A DNA stretch of 7,472 nucleotides from an uncultured Slackia sp. (GTDB lineage Bacteria; Actinomycetota; Coriobacteriia; Coriobacteriales; Eggerthellaceae): assembly GCA_900553775.1 (NCBI GenBank), contig USEZ01000093.1, positions 1-7,472 of the forward strand, written 5' to 3'. Each line of letters starts with the position of its first letter. The stretch's first letter is position 1. Under the pieces are notes generated by a model. It had not been told where the DNA came from, did not search any database, and worked only from the letters and a program-made list of their open reading frames with translations. Of the stretch, positions 6,458 to 7,472 are shown piece by piece. The position numbers and the translations under genes are program-made.

Positions 6458-7472
6458 CGCCGCGAAGACGAGAAACGCCGACGAACAGGCGACGCGCACG
6501 ACGGCGTTGCCCCTGAAACGCCCCGGCACGATATCGGCGATATCGGCACAACGCCATGCGCAGTACGGAATCAGCGCGATCGCAACCGAAAACGCCGTGT
6601 TCGGCTGCGCGAAATAAAACGCCACGATGGTCAGCACGAAGCCCGCGATGCAACGTATGCGCTCGATACGCGTGCGGCCCTTGCTCGTCGCTTCGATGAA
6701 CAGCACCGCCGAGGCCCCGAAAAACGACATCGAGACGAAATTGGGATACAGCGGCCACTGGAGCAGCAGCACCCAAGGAAACGCGCTGAATGCGGGAGTG
6801 CAGACCGCCCCGAACCAAAGCGCCTTGCTATCGAGGCCGAAGATGCGCGACATCAGGGCGAGCATGCCTATCGGATACACGAATACGGCGAATGCCGCAT
6901 TGACCGCATTGGAGGCGAAGGGAACCGAGACGCCGAAGATATCGGCCACCATCGCCACGGCGATATGCCATGCGGACGGATAGTAGCCGCCGTCTTCGTA
7001 GAAGGGAACGATGCTTCGGTCGTAGTCGGAAAGATACAGGGCGGAATCGAGCGACGACCAATCGCCCGACGACAAGAAGCTCTGCACAAGACCGTAGTGA
7101 TGCACGTTGTCATACGTCTGCATGTAAGAGTCGGGGCCGTCGAGGGGCATGACGTAGAGGAAAACGGCCGCGACAAGCGATACGGCGATGTAAAGCGCGG
7201 CAAGAGAAGCCCCGCGAGAGCAGGTTTCGTCCCATCCGCACGCACCGAGCAATCCGACATGCTTTCTCTCCATGACGACCCGCACCGCGAACGGCGCCGC
7301 GCACAAAAGGGACGCACACAGAAGCACCGACCAACCCGATGAGATTATCCCCGCCTTCGAGAAGACGATGCCGATCAGGCAGAACAAGACGATGGAAACG
7401 ACAGGCGCCGCAACGACGCTCATACGGCCCGAAAATCCGACGCCGCGCGCGCCGAGATATCCGGGGACATAG
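6455..7472 (-). CDS. DUF6541-like membrane protein, N-terminal fragment (5' end outside window, frameshifted)
   Basis: The frame is open to the right edge. Sixteen residues before the first internal ATG (7423) already fit the family (YVPGYLGARGVGFSG before a hydrophobic helix), so the true start is outside the window. About 339 residues are seen before the frame is lost. They form successive membrane segments (VVSIVLFCLIGIVFSKAG, LAALYIAVSLVAAVFLYVM, AFAVFVYPIGMLALM, FPWVLLLQWPLYP, IAGFVLTIVAFYFAQPNTAF, VVRVACSSAFLVFAAF). After the third segment comes a conserved-looking loop, DGPDSYMQTYDNVHHYGLVQ, then SGDWSSL and GGYYPSAWH. An acidic/His loop of this kind resembles the catalytic loops of GT-C glycosyltransferases. 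Together with the surface-glycan neighbours, this suggests a membrane glycan transferase, as inference only. The frame continues to a stop at 6359, but residues after about 6455 (SCCTRPRFFRASS) are out-of-frame sequence. The two fragments would join into a protein of more than 658 residues. Confidence 0.75.

Noticed and set aside
6450..6460. Programmed -1 ribosomal frameshifting in the DUF6541-like gene
   Set aside because: The GCG TTT GGT context is not an X-XXY-YYZ slippery heptamer, and tRNA re-pairing after a -1 slip would be poor. A base loss is simpler.
6458..6818. N-terminal extension of the downstream DUF6541 frame, as if it were an independent 440-residue protein
   Set aside because: This part is Arg-rich and antisense to nothing meaningful in family terms, while the overlapping frame encodes family-like membrane helices. 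The start at 6818 is an artefact of the frameshift.

Overview
This GC-rich window probably comes from a high-GC Gram-positive gut or oral bacterium of the class Coriobacteriia (Eggerthellaceae, Collinsella or Atopobium-like relatives). That is an inference. It rests on the strong third-position G/C bias, the Shine-Dalgarno-led genes, a DUF6541-type giant membrane protein, and a remnant of a secreted 'LGTPY...MNCTGFV' hydrolase of the kind I associate with that class. No rRNA, tRNA, CRISPR array or insertion sequence was seen.

Layout. Bases 1-1501 (+ strand) hold the end of a surface-polysaccharide operon: the C-terminus of a Wzx-type flippase, overlapping by 8 bases a complete GT4 glycosyltransferase. 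Bases 1498-1977 (- strand) hold the broken remnant of a cell-surface protein, with one choline-binding-like repeat, an in-frame TGA, and the start of an NlpC/P60-like cysteine hydrolase domain. Its last stop and the glycosyltransferase stop share one CTAG palindrome. Bases 2034-5329 (- strand) form a phosphocholine-type (lic) operon. Its first gene is a fused winged-helix / LicC-like cytidylyltransferase / LicA-like choline kinase. Next come a LicB-like DMT-family permease and, 4 bases after that, a small winged-helix-like protein with a CEDC motif. Upstream of the first gene lie a good candidate promoter with palindromic operator-like sequences and a very stable leader hairpin. Bases 5496-7472 (- strand) carry most of a DUF6541-like polytopic membrane protein, whose 5' end is outside the window and which is interrupted by a -1 frameshift near 6455.

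How it fits together. The permease would import choline (or a similar amino-alcohol). The fusion enzyme would phosphorylate it and activate it with CTP. CDP-choline would then feed decoration of a surface glycan, perhaps one made by the neighbouring glycosyltransferase/flippase operon. No LicD-type transferase is present in the window, so the acceptor is unknown. The DNA-binding-like domain on the enzyme, the small winged-helix partner and the palindromic promoter together suggest a self-regulated pathway. This is the most interesting feature of the window. The winged-helix/LicC/LicA domain order itself is, to my knowledge, found in other Gram-positive genomes, so the novelty lies in the unexplained regulation rather than in the fusion.
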